The translations under genes were made by a program, and so were the position numbers. From positions 1 through 43,613 of the forward strand of contig CAADGI010000021.1 in assembly GCA_900696495.1 (NCBI GenBank): a DNA stretch of 43,613 nucleotides. The letters are read 5' to 3'. Below the pieces are notes generated by a model, which saw nothing but the letters and a program-made list of their open reading frames with translations, was not told where the DNA came from and did no database searches. The stretch comes from an uncultured Alphaproteobacteria bacterium (GTDB lineage Bacteria; Pseudomonadota; Alphaproteobacteria; Micavibrionales; Micavibrionaceae). How positions within the stretch are numbered: position 1 is the stretch's first letter; each line of letters begins with the position of its first letter. Shown here piece by piece: positions 1 through 8,395 of the stretch.

Positions 1-2
1 AA

Positions 3-90
3 TGGCGGAGAGGACAGGATTCGAACCTGCGAGACGTTGCCGCCAACACGCTTTCCAGGCGTGCGCCTTAAACCACTCGGCCACCTCTCC
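3..90 (-). tRNA. tRNA-Ser, anticodon GGA
   Basis: Read on the minus strand, the sequence starts GGAGAGG at position 90 and ends with the pairing CCTCTCC, discriminator G and an encoded CCA (3-5). The anticodon loop CTGGAAA gives GGA, which reads UCC/UCU serine codons. The T arm carries the usual GGTTCGAATCC. A long variable arm, as expected for a class II tRNA-Ser, sits between the anticodon and T stems. The gene appears complete within the window. Confidence 0.95.
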
Positions 91-113
91 ATAATGTGGT
101 GTGCGGGATGTTT

Positions 114-140
114 TTTATAGGCTTTCCGCTTTTTCCGCAA
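114..140 (-). promoter_or_regulatory. candidate promoter of tRNA-Ser
   Basis: On the minus strand, TTGCGG (135-140) is followed after 15 bases by TATAAA (114-119), 24 bases before the mature tRNA 5' end. The spacer is shorter than the ideal 17, so this is a plausible but unproven sigma-70 type promoter. Confidence 0.35.
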
Positions 141-267
141 GCCGCCAATGGCGTGAGCGCCAGCCCGGACGGTTTTTCCAGATAAACGCGGCCGGGGGAA
201 AATTGCCCCCACCCACGATCGAAACCTGTAAAATTCCTCTTCCGGCGACTCTGTGATTTTTCATGAC

Positions 268-1056
268 TCAAATAACCGGCACGAACGCATCGTCCCTTTT
301 GTGCATTTTTGCGGCCATCGACGGGCGCGGCTCGGTCTCGCTCAGCCTCTGAAGAACCGCTATGCCTGCGAATGTAAGATTACTTCCGGCCACGAACTCC
401 CCGCTCTTTTTGATCAGGCCCGCCTCAAAAAGATGGCTCATTTCGCTCTGCGGCACAGTGACGAAAGGATCGGTATTGAACCGGTATGTCCCATCGCCCG
501 GCGCGGCGCCGCCGAACTGCGAAAAATAAAGAAGATCGCGGCAATAATCCTGAAAAGCGATTCTCGTCGAACGCGGATCGGCGGCAAGATTTTTTGCGAT
601 CACATCGTCAATTCTTGTTTCCATGCGTCGACGCACTTCGGCGACTTCGGAATACATGAACAGATACGCTTGCAGGTTATGCAGATGCCTTTCTTCCCGC
701 TTTACAAAATCTCTGAGCTCTTGATTGTCCTGCAGCAGGTTGGCGCGCAGCTCAGACCATTCCTGCTCAACGCCATAGCGCATCGCCTTCCTGACGAAAC
801 CGACAACCCTGCCAAAAACCGATTTTAATTCCGGGGGCTTTTCCGCTTCGTCCAGAGCCTGCAGGATTTCGTTGTTCTTCTTTATTCTCTCTCTGATATC
901 GCTCTTCAACTTGGAAAAATCGGTTTCTCTCTCGCTGAACAATATATGCTGCGCATGGCTGTCCGAGATCATGCGCGGAAGGTCCCGAAATATGACTTCC
1001 CAGCTTTGGTCGTAATCCATGTCAGTGAACATATGTCTGCGCGTTTGTCCCGGCAT
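268..1056 (-). CDS. hypothetical protein, largely helical
   Basis: I do not recognise a family for this 262-residue protein. The middle third is rich in charged heptad-like sequence (Glu, Lys, Arg, Leu) and probably forms a coiled coil. It is followed by a block with many aromatic residues and a C-terminal part that could be a small winged-helix-like fold (ending about 30 residues before the C-terminus). There is no signal peptide or membrane segment, so it is probably cytoplasmic. The start is uncertain: ATG codons at 1056, 1032 and 1020 and a TTG at 1077 are all in frame, and none has a well-spaced ribosome site. It stands alone, downstream of nothing on its strand, and is divergent from the gene at 1209. 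Confidence 0.6.
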   Translation of the reverse strand: MPGQTRRHMFTDMDYDQSWEVIFRDLPRMISDSHAQHILFSERETDFSKLKSDIRERIKKNNEILQALDEAEKPPELKSVFGRVVGFVRKAMRYGVEQEWSELRANLLQDNQELRDFVKREERHLHNLQAYLFMYSEVAEVRRRMETRIDDVIAKNLAADPRSTRIAFQDYCRDLLYFSQFGGAAPGDGTYRFNTDPFVTVPQSEMSHLFEAGLIKKSGEFVAGSNLTFAGIAVLQRLSETEPRPSMAAKMHKRDDAFVPVI

Positions 1057-1208
1057 TTCCTGGCTGTGCCTGCTCAAAAAATGAATAATCGCCGTAGAAT
1101 ACCCATAAAAGCGGCTTTCCCGTCAATTATTTTTTATGAAAATATACCCCTATTGTCCCGCCGCCCGTCCTCGGTTACTCTGAATCCCTGAAATAAGGGG
1201 AGTTTTTC

Positions 1209-1607
1209 ATGCGCGGTGTGCATTTATTCATGTTTCTGGTCGCTTTGCCGGCTTTAGCGGCGCTCGGCCACGACGCCTATCTCTTTTACATGAACCAGGA
1301 CAAGGGCTTCGAGCTCGCCGCGCTCGGCTTCATCTGGACGAAATACGAGCCCGAAAGCTACCGCTGGACGGTCGAGGCCACCGAACCCATGGGTTACTGG
1401 CCCTACATCAATTTGATCCTCGCCCAAAAGGCCGTCTTCGTCGGCGCCGCCTTCGCCGGTTTCTTCTATGTCATTTTGTTAATTCTGAAGATTCTGGGCC
1501 TATGGCCGTTCAATGAGCCCAATCTTGCCAACTTCACGGGCAACCGCCGCGTGGACGAAGCGCTGGGGGGCAAGAAATCCGGCCGCTTCAAATACAAGCG
1601 CAAATAA
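1209..1607 (+). CDS. small inner-membrane protein of unknown function
   Basis: This 132-residue protein has two hydrophobic segments: residues about 4-25, which may be a signal anchor, and residues about 75-97. A roughly 50-residue loop rich in Tyr, Trp and Glu lies between them. The C-terminal tail is strongly basic (ending KSGRFKYKRK) and probably cytoplasmic. A good ribosome site AAGGGGAG sits 6 bases before the ATG. The stop codon directly abuts the stop of the convergent hydrolase gene. I do not know the family; membrane location is inferred from hydrophobicity alone. Confidence 0.7.
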   Translation: MRGVHLFMFLVALPALAALGHDAYLFYMNQDKGFELAALGFIWTKYEPESYRWTVEATEPMGYWPYINLILAQKAVFVGAAFAGFFYVILLILKILGLWPFNEPNLANFTGNRRVDEALGGKKSGRFKYKRK

Positions 1608-2393
1608 TCAGATCTTACAAAGAGAGCGGATTTCCCGGTCGATGACCTCGAGGTCCTCCGGCCGCGACAATCTGTGCCCGCCATCCTCGATGAACACCAC
1701 GTCGACATCGCCGCCGGTGAATGTTTTCTGGATTTTCACCGCTGTCTCCCACGGCACGTCCTTATCCTGCATGCCTTGAATCAGCGTCATGCGGCAATCG
1801 ATGCGGCGCTCGCGATCCAGCAGCAGGTGCTTTTTCGCCTCGTCATAAAGCCTACGCGTGAATTCGTACGGCTCGTCGCTGTAATCATTCTCCGCGCGGA
1901 TAAGCCCGGTTTCATCGAGCTCGCGCTGCTGCGCCGGGCTCAGGCCTGCATAAACCTGCTCGGTAAAATCCGGCGCGGCGGCGATGCCGACCAGTCCCGC
2001 CAGCGTCCCTTTCCATGTCGTCGCCACCAGCAGCGCAATCCACCCGCCCATCGACGACCCCACCAGCAGAACCGGCCCCGAAGGACAGACATGATCAAGG
2101 ATATCCAGCGCGTCTTTCAGCCAGCTTCCCATAGTCCCGTCGGAAAAAACGCCTTCCGACTGGCCGTGGCCTGAATAATCGAACCGCAGGAACGCCTGCC
2201 CGCGTGCCCGACATTGCTCTTCCAGGTAAACCGCCTTGGTCCCGTTCATGTCCGAGCGGTACCCGCCGCAGAACATGACCAATGGGAGCTTCTTGCCCTC
2301 CCCGGCGCTTTCCGTGTAAACATAAGCCAGGCCGGGCAATCCCGGCCGGGACAGTTTCTGGACGCGCTCTTTAATGGAAATCTGGGCCTTCAT
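1608..2393 (-). CDS. alpha/beta hydrolase (ABHD10-like serine esterase)
   Basis: This is a 261-residue cytoplasmic serine hydrolase. The nucleophile elbow G-S-S-M-G (residues 112-116) puts the catalytic serine at 114. The acid is probably D210 in QGMQDKDVP and the base H240 in EDGGHRLS. The N-terminal half has the FDYSGHGQS motif typical of the family that includes mitochondrial ABHD10, a thioesterase/esterase. There is no lid domain of note and no export signal. Substrate is not predictable from sequence. The gene is a single unit that ends against the gene at 1209-1607 and is divergent from the glycosyltransferase pair at 2438. Confidence 0.85.
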   Translation of the reverse strand: MKAQISIKERVQKLSRPGLPGLAYVYTESAGEGKKLPLVMFCGGYRSDMNGTKAVYLEEQCRARGQAFLRFDYSGHGQSEGVFSDGTMGSWLKDALDILDHVCPSGPVLLVGSSMGGWIALLVATTWKGTLAGLVGIAAAPDFTEQVYAGLSPAQQRELDETGLIRAENDYSDEPYEFTRRLYDEAKKHLLLDRERRIDCRMTLIQGMQDKDVPWETAVKIQKTFTGGDVDVVFIEDGGHRLSRPEDLEVIDREIRSLCKI

Positions 2394-2437
2394 AGCGTCC
2401 TACTATAATTTAATGCGTCAGCTCTGTTAAGGGATAC

Positions 2438-3661
2438 ATGAACGGATTAACCGCCCAGCCTGTCATAATGCAGATTATCCCCGAACTGGGCCCCGGCGGG
2501 GCCGAACAGGGCTGCATCGACATCGCCGCCGAACTGGTCGCCAGCGGCGCGCAGGCGATCATCGTCTCGCATGGCGGATCGCGCGTGCACGAGCTTTCGC
2601 GTTTCGGCGCGGTCCACATCAACCTCCCGGTCCACAGCAAGAATCCCATCATCATGTGGCAGAACGTCCTGCGCCTCCGCCAGATCATCCGCCGCTACAA
2701 CGTCAATATCGTCCACGCTCGCTCCCGCGCGCCCGCCTGGAGCGCCATGCAAGCCTGCAAGAAAACCAACGCGCATTTCATCACCACCTGCCACGCGCCC
2801 TACAACATCGCGGGCGAAAGCAAGCGTTTTTACAACAGCTCCATCGCGCGCGGCGAGCGCGTCATCGCCATCTCGGAAACCGTCGCGCAATATCTCCGCG
2901 ACAATTACCGTCTCGACAATTCCAAAATCCGCGTCATTCCGCGCGGCATCGCGCTGGAAAAATTTCATCCGACCGCCGTCACGCCCGAGCGTCTGATCGC
3001 TCTGTCGCGTGAATGGCGCGTGCCCGACGGCGCGAACATCATCATGATGCCGGGCCGCATCACGCGCTGGAAAGGCCACCCGGTTCTGATCGAGGCCATC
3101 GCGCGCTTGGGGCGCCGCGATATTTTCTGCGTCATGATCGGCTCCGACCAGGGCCGCAGCGAATACCGCCGCGAACTTGAGGAAAGCATTTCGAACAAGG
3201 GCCTCAGCGGCCGCGTCCGCATCGTCGACCACTGCAACGACATGCCCTCCGCGTACATGCTCGCCACCGTCGTCGTTTCGGCCTCCACCGATCCCGAAGG
3301 TTTTGGCCGCGTGCCGGTGGAAGCACAAGCCATGGGCCGCCCGATCATTGCCTCCGACCATGGCGGCGCGCAGGAAACGATTCTCCGCGGCGAGACCGGC
3401 TGGCTCGTGAAGCCGGGCGACCCGGCCGCGCTCGAGGCCGCGATCCACGAAGCGCTCGCCCTCAACCCGACCCAACGCGCCATTCTCGCCACCCGCGCCA
3501 TGGCGCATGTCGCCGCGAATTTCACGCGCGAGCAGATGGCCGACCGGACATTGAACGTCTATGCTGAACTGCTGCAGGGCAAATTGATGGCCGCGCCCGC
3601 GCCCCAGCCTTTTCATGGCGGTAACAACCGCCACTCCGCTTTCCGCACGGCAGCCGAATAG
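2438..3661 (+). CDS. glycosyltransferase family 4 (GT-B fold)
   Basis: This 407-residue enzyme has the two-Rossmann GT-B layout. The N-terminal acceptor domain opens with an IIPELGPGGAEQG glycine-rich loop. The C-terminal donor domain has GRITRWKGHP (about residue 204) and the family-4 E-x7-E signature in EGFGRVPVEAQAMG. It should transfer a sugar from a nucleotide donor to a growing envelope glycan at the cytoplasmic face of the inner membrane. It is followed after 2 bases by a heptosyltransferase-type GT9 gene, which suggests LPS core or related oligosaccharide synthesis. AAGGGA just upstream supports this ATG. The exact sugar and linkage cannot be read from sequence. Confidence 0.88.
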   Translation: MNGLTAQPVIMQIIPELGPGGAEQGCIDIAAELVASGAQAIIVSHGGSRVHELSRFGAVHINLPVHSKNPIIMWQNVLRLRQIIRRYNVNIVHARSRAPAWSAMQACKKTNAHFITTCHAPYNIAGESKRFYNSSIARGERVIAISETVAQYLRDNYRLDNSKIRVIPRGIALEKFHPTAVTPERLIALSREWRVPDGANIIMMPGRITRWKGHPVLIEAIARLGRRDIFCVMIGSDQGRSEYRRELEESISNKGLSGRVRIVDHCNDMPSAYMLATVVVSASTDPEGFGRVPVEAQAMGRPIIASDHGGAQETILRGETGWLVKPGDPAALEAAIHEALALNPTQRAILATRAMAHVAANFTREQMADRTLNVYAELLQGKLMAAPAPQPFHGGNNRHSAFRTAAE

Positions 3662-3663
3662 GA

Positions 3664-4620
3664 ATGAGCGACGAAACTAAAATCCTGATCATCAAGCTCG
3701 GCGCGCTTGGGGATTTCATCCAGGCGCTCGGCCCCATGGCCGCCATCCGCCGTCATCATCCGCAGGCCAAAATCGTTTTGATGACCACCGCGCCTTTCGA
3801 AAAATTCGCCGAGGATTGCGGCTATTTCGACGGCGTGCTGGTCGACGAACGTCCCGGCACGATGAACATATCGGCCTGGATGCGCCTGCGTAAAAACCTC
3901 AACGCCGAAAATTTCACCCGCGTCTACGATCTTCAGAACAACGACCGCACGGGTCTCTACTTCAAACTCTTCTCGAAAAAACCCGAATGGGTCGGCATCG
4001 CCAGGGGCGCGTCGCACCGCAACGCCGATCCCGATCGCTCCAAGGGCCACGCCTTCGACGGCCACGTGCAAACCCTGCGTCTCGCGGGCATCAATGATGT
4101 CAAAATCGACACGCTCGAATGGATGCAGGCCAGCATCGATTCCTTCGCGCTTCGCAAACCTTACATTCTTCTTGTTCCCGGCTCCGCGCCCGCGCGCCCC
4201 GAGAAACGCTGGCCTGCCGAACATTATGCCCGCCTCGCGCAGATCCTCGTCCAGCTCGGCTACCAGCCCGTCCTCATCGGCGGCGCGGCGGAAGCCGAGA
4301 CGGTCACGAAAATCATCCGCGCCTGCCCCGAGGCCGTCAATCTCGCCGGGCAAACCTCGCTGCAGCAGATCGCGGTGCTGGCGCGCGATGCCGCCGCCGC
4401 CATCGGCAACGATACCGGCCCGATGCACCTCATCGCCGCCACCGGCTGCCCCTGCCTCGCGCTGTTTTCAAAAGCCAGCAACCCGGTCAAGCACGCGCCG
4501 ATGGGCGCGAACGTCACGGTTATTCTGGAATCGGATTTGCAAAACCTGCCGCCGGAAAAAGTTCTGGAATCATTCCGCCCGCGACAGGAACCGCCGAAGA
4601 AATCGGCCGCGCTGCACTAG
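3664..4620 (+). CDS. glycosyltransferase family 9 (ADP-heptose:LPS heptosyltransferase-like)
   Basis: A 318-residue GT9 enzyme. It opens with the ILIIKLGALGDFIQ motif of heptosyltransferases, carries the VPGSAPARPEKRWP donor-domain segment (about residue 170) and ends with the conserved GNDTGPMHLIAATGCP motif that lines the nucleotide-sugar site. The family adds heptose (or a similar sugar) to lipid A-Kdo in the LPS inner core. It follows the GT4 gene by 2 bases, so the two are almost certainly co-transcribed. Its TAG stop shares the tetranucleotide CTAG (4617-4620) with the stop of the convergent ArsR gene. Confidence 0.9.
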   Translation: MSDETKILIIKLGALGDFIQALGPMAAIRRHHPQAKIVLMTTAPFEKFAEDCGYFDGVLVDERPGTMNISAWMRLRKNLNAENFTRVYDLQNNDRTGLYFKLFSKKPEWVGIARGASHRNADPDRSKGHAFDGHVQTLRLAGINDVKIDTLEWMQASIDSFALRKPYILLVPGSAPARPEKRWPAEHYARLAQILVQLGYQPVLIGGAAEAETVTKIIRACPEAVNLAGQTSLQQIAVLARDAAAAIGNDTGPMHLIAATGCPCLALFSKASNPVKHAPMGANVTVILESDLQNLPPEKVLESFRPRQEPPKKSAALH

Positions 4621-4937
4621 TCGTGTTTTTTATCGAGCTGCTCTTCAGGGCTGTAAATATCGTACAGGCATTTCAGCACATGCTCGATCGCCCGGTCGCT
4701 TAAGGAATAATAAATCGTCTGCGCGTGGCGGCGGTTGTTCACCAGCCCGTCGCGCCGCAATCTTGCAAGATGCTGTGAAAGGGCCGACTGGCTGAGCCCC
4801 ACGATTTTTTCCAGTTCGCCGACATTCTTCTCGCCCTTGTAAAGAGCGCACACCACCATCAACCTTTTCTCGTTGGACAAAGCCTTGAGAAGGTTGACTG
4901 CGAATTCGACGTTCCGTTCGACATCATGGATGTCCAT
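4617..4937 (-). CDS. ArsR/SmtB-family transcriptional repressor, possibly BigR/SqrR-like
   Basis: This 106-residue winged-helix repressor has the KALSNEKRLMVVCAL opening helix and the recognition helix SQSALSQHLARLRRDGLV. Two cysteines, C30 in VVCAL and C90 in the last helix (VLKCLYD), recall the thiol pair of the persulfide sensors BigR, SqrR and HlyU. However, their separation is 60 residues rather than about 66, so C90 lies roughly one and a half helical turns earlier than expected. No D-x-H...H-x2-H zinc site of the CzrA type is visible in the last helix. Ligand is therefore open: persulfide or a soft metal. No target gene for sulfide or metal handling lies next to it. Confidence 0.85.
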   Translation of the reverse strand: MDIHDVERNVEFAVNLLKALSNEKRLMVVCALYKGEKNVGELEKIVGLSQSALSQHLARLRRDGLVNNRRHAQTIYYSLSDRAIEHVLKCLYDIYSPEEQLDKKHD

Positions 4938-5115
4938 GGGGCCTGCCCTTAAGAGCCCCGGCTTGCTGACAAGTGCTCCATAACCCGGGGCGAGTCTAGG
5001 AAAACATTACTACCCAGAATAGCAGCGCAATAAATTACAATAGGGAAGGTTTTGTCAATACTAAGCTGGAAATAAGAATAAGGGCAATAAAATCCGGTGG
5101 AACAAAATTGCGCGT

Positions 5116-5907
5116 TCAGCCCATTTCGCGTTTCGCCGGTAAGGCCCGCTGCAGGCGGCTTGCAAGCGAATCAGGCATCACCGACAGGCACCAGACGGCC
5201 ATATGGACCGGCCAGGGAAAAGCGATCCGTCCCCGGCCCCGCGCGATTCCATTTGCGATAATATTTGCAGCCTTGTCCGCCCCCATGAGGAAGGGCATCG
5301 GGAATTCATTCACATCCGTAATCCGCGACTTCACGAATCCCGGACAGATGACATGCACCTTCACGCCGCTGCCGCTCAGCGCGCCCCGCAACGCCTCGCC
5401 GTAAAGCCGCACCGCGCCCTTGCTCGCCGAATAGGCCGGCGCGCCCGGCCAGCCGCGAAACCCCGCCAGCGAACTCATCAGCGCGATATGTCCCGTTCTC
5501 CGCGCGATCATGCGCGGCAGGATCGGCTCGATCGTGTTCAGCTTGCCGCTCAGGTTCACATCGAACAGCCGCCGCACCTGGTCGGACTTCTCGCCCGATA
5601 TGCTGGACCCCATCCCGGCAGAAATCCCCGCATTGGCAATGACCAGGTCCACCGGCTGCGCGTCATCGGCGCGCTCCAGCCATGCTTTCATGGCATCGCG
5701 ATCCGTCACGCAAAGAACCGCGCTTTCCACGTCCGCGCCTTTGTCGCGGCATTCTTTTGCAATCCCCTCAAGCCTCTCCGCGTTCTGCCCGGTGAGGCCC
5801 AGCCGCACGCCCGGCGCCGCATAACGAAGCGCCAGCGCCGCACCGATCCCGCTCGACGCACCGGTGATGATGATATGTTTAAAATTGCTGTTTGAATTGC
5901 CCCGCAT
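5116..5907 (-). CDS. short-chain dehydrogenase/reductase (SDR)
   Basis: A 263-residue classical SDR. The cofactor motif TGASSGIG lies at about residues 14-21, the NAG motif in VIANAGIS, and the active-site serine and YSASK pair in MSSLAG and AYSASKGAV. The frame stays open upstream into gmk, but the ATG at 5907 matches the expected SDR N-terminus, so the longer version is rejected. It reduces or oxidises an unknown carbonyl/alcohol with NAD(P)H in the cytoplasm. It is divergent from gmk with only 30 bases between starts, so the two promoters must overlap or lie inside the neighbouring gene. Confidence 0.88.
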   Translation of the reverse strand: MRGNSNSNFKHIIITGASSGIGAALALRYAAPGVRLGLTGQNAERLEGIAKECRDKGADVESAVLCVTDRDAMKAWLERADDAQPVDLVIANAGISAGMGSSISGEKSDQVRRLFDVNLSGKLNTIEPILPRMIARRTGHIALMSSLAGFRGWPGAPAYSASKGAVRLYGEALRGALSGSGVKVHVICPGFVKSRITDVNEFPMPFLMGADKAANIIANGIARGRGRIAFPWPVHMAVWCLSVMPDSLASRLQRALPAKREMG

Positions 5908-5937
5908 TTGTACTTTAATACACTCAGGAGACGCCGA

Positions 5938-6579
5938 ATGACAGAAATTAAACGCCGCGGCCTGATGTACGTAATGTCCAGTCCTTCGGGCGCGGGCAAA
6001 ACCACCATCACGCGCGCGCTCCTCAAAAACAACGAGGACGTCACCATCTCCATCTCCTGCACCACGCGCCAGCGCCGCGCCGGCGAAGTGCACAAGCAGG
6101 ATTATATTTTCCTCTCCGTCGATGAATTCCGCAACATGGTCGACAACCGCGAAATGCTCGAGCACGCGAAAGTCTTCGACAATTATTACGGCACGCCGAA
6201 GGCGCCCGTCGAGGCCGCGCTCGAGGCCGGCAAGGATGTTCTCTTCGATATCGACTGGCAGGGCACACAGCAGCTCTGCGAATTCGCCCGCGAGGATGTC
6301 GTCAGCGTGTTCGTCCTGCCGCCCTCGCGCAAAGCTTTGGAAGACCGCCTGCGCGACCGCGCCAAGGACACCAAGGAAACCGAGGAGCAGATCCAGCACC
6401 GCATGTCCAAGGCCGCCGATGAAATGTCGCACTACATGGAATACGACTATGTCATCATCAACAAGGATGTGAACAAGGCAATCGCGAAAGCGCAACTCAT
6501 TCTCGACGCCGAGCGCCTGAAGCGCACCCGCGCCAAAGGTCTCTCCGGATTTGTCCGTGGTCTTATTAGCGGCCTTTAG
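5938..6579 (+). CDS. gmk: guanylate kinase
   Basis: A 213-residue enzyme that phosphorylates GMP to GDP with ATP. The P-loop SSPSGAGKTT sits at about residues 14-23, followed by the GMP-binding SCTTRQRRAGEVHKQDYIF segment and the FDIDWQGTQQL and RLRDRAKDT motifs of the family. The ATG at 5938 has a well-placed CAGGAG; an in-frame TTG at 5908 is less likely. In many alphaproteobacteria gmk lies next to rsmA, pdxA and surA. Here rsmA is convergent and overlaps the 3' end of gmk by 14 bases. Confidence 0.96.
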   Translation: MTEIKRRGLMYVMSSPSGAGKTTITRALLKNNEDVTISISCTTRQRRAGEVHKQDYIFLSVDEFRNMVDNREMLEHAKVFDNYYGTPKAPVEAALEAGKDVLFDIDWQGTQQLCEFAREDVVSVFVLPPSRKALEDRLRDRAKDTKETEEQIQHRMSKAADEMSHYMEYDYVIINKDVNKAIAKAQLILDAERLKRTRAKGLSGFVRGLISGL

Positions 6580-7405
6580 CCAGGTTGATAAAATCCTGCA
6601 CCGATAGATTTTCCGCGCGCAAAGTCGGATCGAGCCCGAGCGCCGCGATCACGTCCGCATAATCCTTCAGGCTTCCCCGGATCATCTTGCGCCGCTGCCC
6701 GAACGCCGCCGCCGTGACCCTTTCAACGCTGCGGAAATCCGGCGCATCCTTATCAAGCCTCTTGGGAGTGAAATGGACGACGCTGCTCGACACTTTCGGC
6801 GGCGGGGAGAAAGCCGACGGCGGCAAATCGAAACACACGCGGCAATCGCAAATCCACTGCGAGATGATCGACAGCCGCCCGTAATCCTTACTGCCCGGCA
6901 CCGCAGTAATGCGCTCCGCCACTTCTTTTTGAAACATCAGCGTCATGGAATCAAACGCGCCCGGCCTTTCCCGCATCTGCTTAAGCCAGCTCGTCAGCAG
7001 CGGCGTCGCGATATTATAGGGCAGGTTCGCGACAATCGCCCTCGGCCCTTCCGCGAGATCCAGAAGATTCACACGCAGCGCATCGCCGTGAACAATCTCG
7101 ACCCGTTCGCCCCCCTTATTATTAGTTAGCGGCTGCAGCGCCGCCACCGCGCGCGGATCGAATTCCACCGCAATGATCTTCGCAGCATTCGAGCCAATCA
7201 GGCTCCGCGTCAGCCCGCCCGGCCCCGGCCCGATTTCAAAAACACTCTTGCCGGATAAATCGCCCGCCTGCCGCGCGATCTTGTCGGTGATATTCAGGTC
7301 GAGAAGGAAATTCTGCCCCAGCGCCTTTTTCGCGCGCAGTTCATACGCCGCGATTACGTCGCGCAGCGGCGGCAAATTTTTCAGGAAATCATCAGGATTC
7401 GACAC
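6566..7405 (-). CDS. rsmA: 16S rRNA (adenine1518-N6/adenine1519-N6)-dimethyltransferase
   Basis: A 279-residue RsmA/KsgA enzyme that dimethylates two adjacent adenines near the 3' end of 16S rRNA during 30S maturation. The SAM-binding motif FEIGPGPGGLT (about residues 56-66) and the catalytic NLPYNI motif (about 126-131) are intact, and KALGQNFLLD at the N-terminus is typical. Its start overlaps the end of surA by 14 bases, implying translational coupling in a surA-rsmA operon. The usual pdxA between the two is missing. The 3' end overlaps convergent gmk. Confidence 0.96.
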   Translation of the reverse strand: MSNPDDFLKNLPPLRDVIAAYELRAKKALGQNFLLDLNITDKIARQAGDLSGKSVFEIGPGPGGLTRSLIGSNAAKIIAVEFDPRAVAALQPLTNNKGGERVEIVHGDALRVNLLDLAEGPRAIVANLPYNIATPLLTSWLKQMRERPGAFDSMTLMFQKEVAERITAVPGSKDYGRLSIISQWICDCRVCFDLPPSAFSPPPKVSSSVVHFTPKRLDKDAPDFRSVERVTAAAFGQRRKMIRGSLKDYADVIAALGLDPTLRAENLSVQDFINLAKGR

Positions 7406-8333
7406 GGGTCTCGATAAAGGCCGTCGTCTTTAATTCCATCAGCTGGCGCTCCTGCATGCGCTCCAGCCGTCGCAGGCCGATTGTCTGCATCACCTGGTCG
7501 CGCGAGGGCATGGTCTCGTCGCTCACGGTGCGCAAATCGCGCAGGAATAAAATGTGATAGCCGTCGCTCGTGCGCACCGGGTTGCTCACCGCCCCTTTTT
7601 GCATGCCCGGCAAGGCCGCATCCAGTTCCGGCTCCAGTTGCCCTTCACGCACCCAACCCAGATCGCCGCCATTCTCCGCCCCCGCTGCGCCGGAGAATTG
7701 CTGCGCGAGCTTGAAGAAATCCGCCTTGCCCGAATTCATCTCCTGCACCAGCCTGTTCGCGAGCTGCTGCGCGTCGGCTTCAGGGCTGTTCTCGCCCACG
7801 GGGAGGAAAATTTCCGCCACCCTGTATTCCGACTTTCCCTTGGCATTCTGCAGGCGCGAAAGATAATCGTCGATGTCGCTGTCGGTTACTTCTATTTGCG
7901 GGCGCATGACTTTCTGTATGACTTTCGACCACCCTATTTGCGCCTTGATCTGGCGCTCCAGCGTGCCGGGGCTGATCCCGTCATGCTGCATCGCGCCGCG
8001 AAACTGATCGATGGTCAGGTTGTTCTGCTGGGCGAGCATCGCGAACCCCGAATTGATTTCATCCTGCGACACCGCGAGATCGAGACGGTTCGCCTCCTGC
8101 ATTTTCAACTGCTCGTCGATGAGGTCGTTCAGGACCTGGCGCAAGAGTTTCTGCTGGATTTCCTTGGTCGCGGGCAGCCGCGTCGAGGCGATGATCATCC
8201 GCAGCCGGTCGTTAAGGTCCGTCATGCTGATTGCATCCTGGTTGACGACGGCGGCGATGCCTTCGGTGCTCGGGCGCGCCGGGGCCGCCGGCAGGATCAG
8301 CGCAAGAATTAAGGCGAGGAGGATAATCCGCAT
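7392..8333 (-). CDS. surA: SurA-like periplasmic peptidyl-prolyl isomerase/chaperone
   Basis: A 313-residue exported protein. An N-terminal signal peptide (about residues 1-22, ending PAAPARP) is followed by a SurA N-terminal chaperone domain (AAVVNQDAISMTDLNDRLR onward). One parvulin-type rotamase domain lies at about residues 170-270, containing GGDLGWVREGQLEPE and the GYHILFL strand. E. coli SurA has two parvulin domains; alphaproteobacterial forms often have one, so this length is normal. It should escort outer-membrane beta-barrels such as the porin at 37675 through the periplasm. It is the first gene of the surA-rsmA pair. Confidence 0.9.
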   Translation of the reverse strand: MRIILLALILALILPAAPARPSTEGIAAVVNQDAISMTDLNDRLRMIIASTRLPATKEIQQKLLRQVLNDLIDEQLKMQEANRLDLAVSQDEINSGFAMLAQQNNLTIDQFRGAMQHDGISPGTLERQIKAQIGWSKVIQKVMRPQIEVTDSDIDDYLSRLQNAKGKSEYRVAEIFLPVGENSPEADAQQLANRLVQEMNSGKADFFKLAQQFSGAAGAENGGDLGWVREGQLEPELDAALPGMQKGAVSNPVRTSDGYHILFLRDLRTVSDETMPSRDQVMQTIGLRRLERMQERQLMELKTTAFIETRVES

Positions 8334-8363
8334 GGGGTTGCTCTTTGTGTTGTTGAGACCGCT

Positions 8364-8392
8364 ATATAATACTGTTTTTCACGCTCTTGCAA
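8364..8392 (-). promoter_or_regulatory. candidate promoter of surA-rsmA
   Basis: On the minus strand, TTGCAA (8387-8392) and TTATAT (8364-8369) are separated by exactly 17 bases. Transcription would start about 25 bases before the surA ATG. Both hexamers match sigma-70 consensus at four positions. The assignment rests on sequence only. Confidence 0.5.
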
Positions 8393-8395
8393 ACT

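Noticed and set aside
2447..3634. Long open frame antisense to the GT4 gene (minus strand, 395 codons).
   Set aside because: It lies fully within a gene with clear GT4 motifs. The product is low-complexity (Asp, Gly, Val, Arg).
5908..6495. N-terminal extension of the SDR gene into gmk.
   Set aside because: The extension has no SDR features and runs across the gmk coding sequence on the other strand. The ATG at 5907 fits the family's N-terminus.
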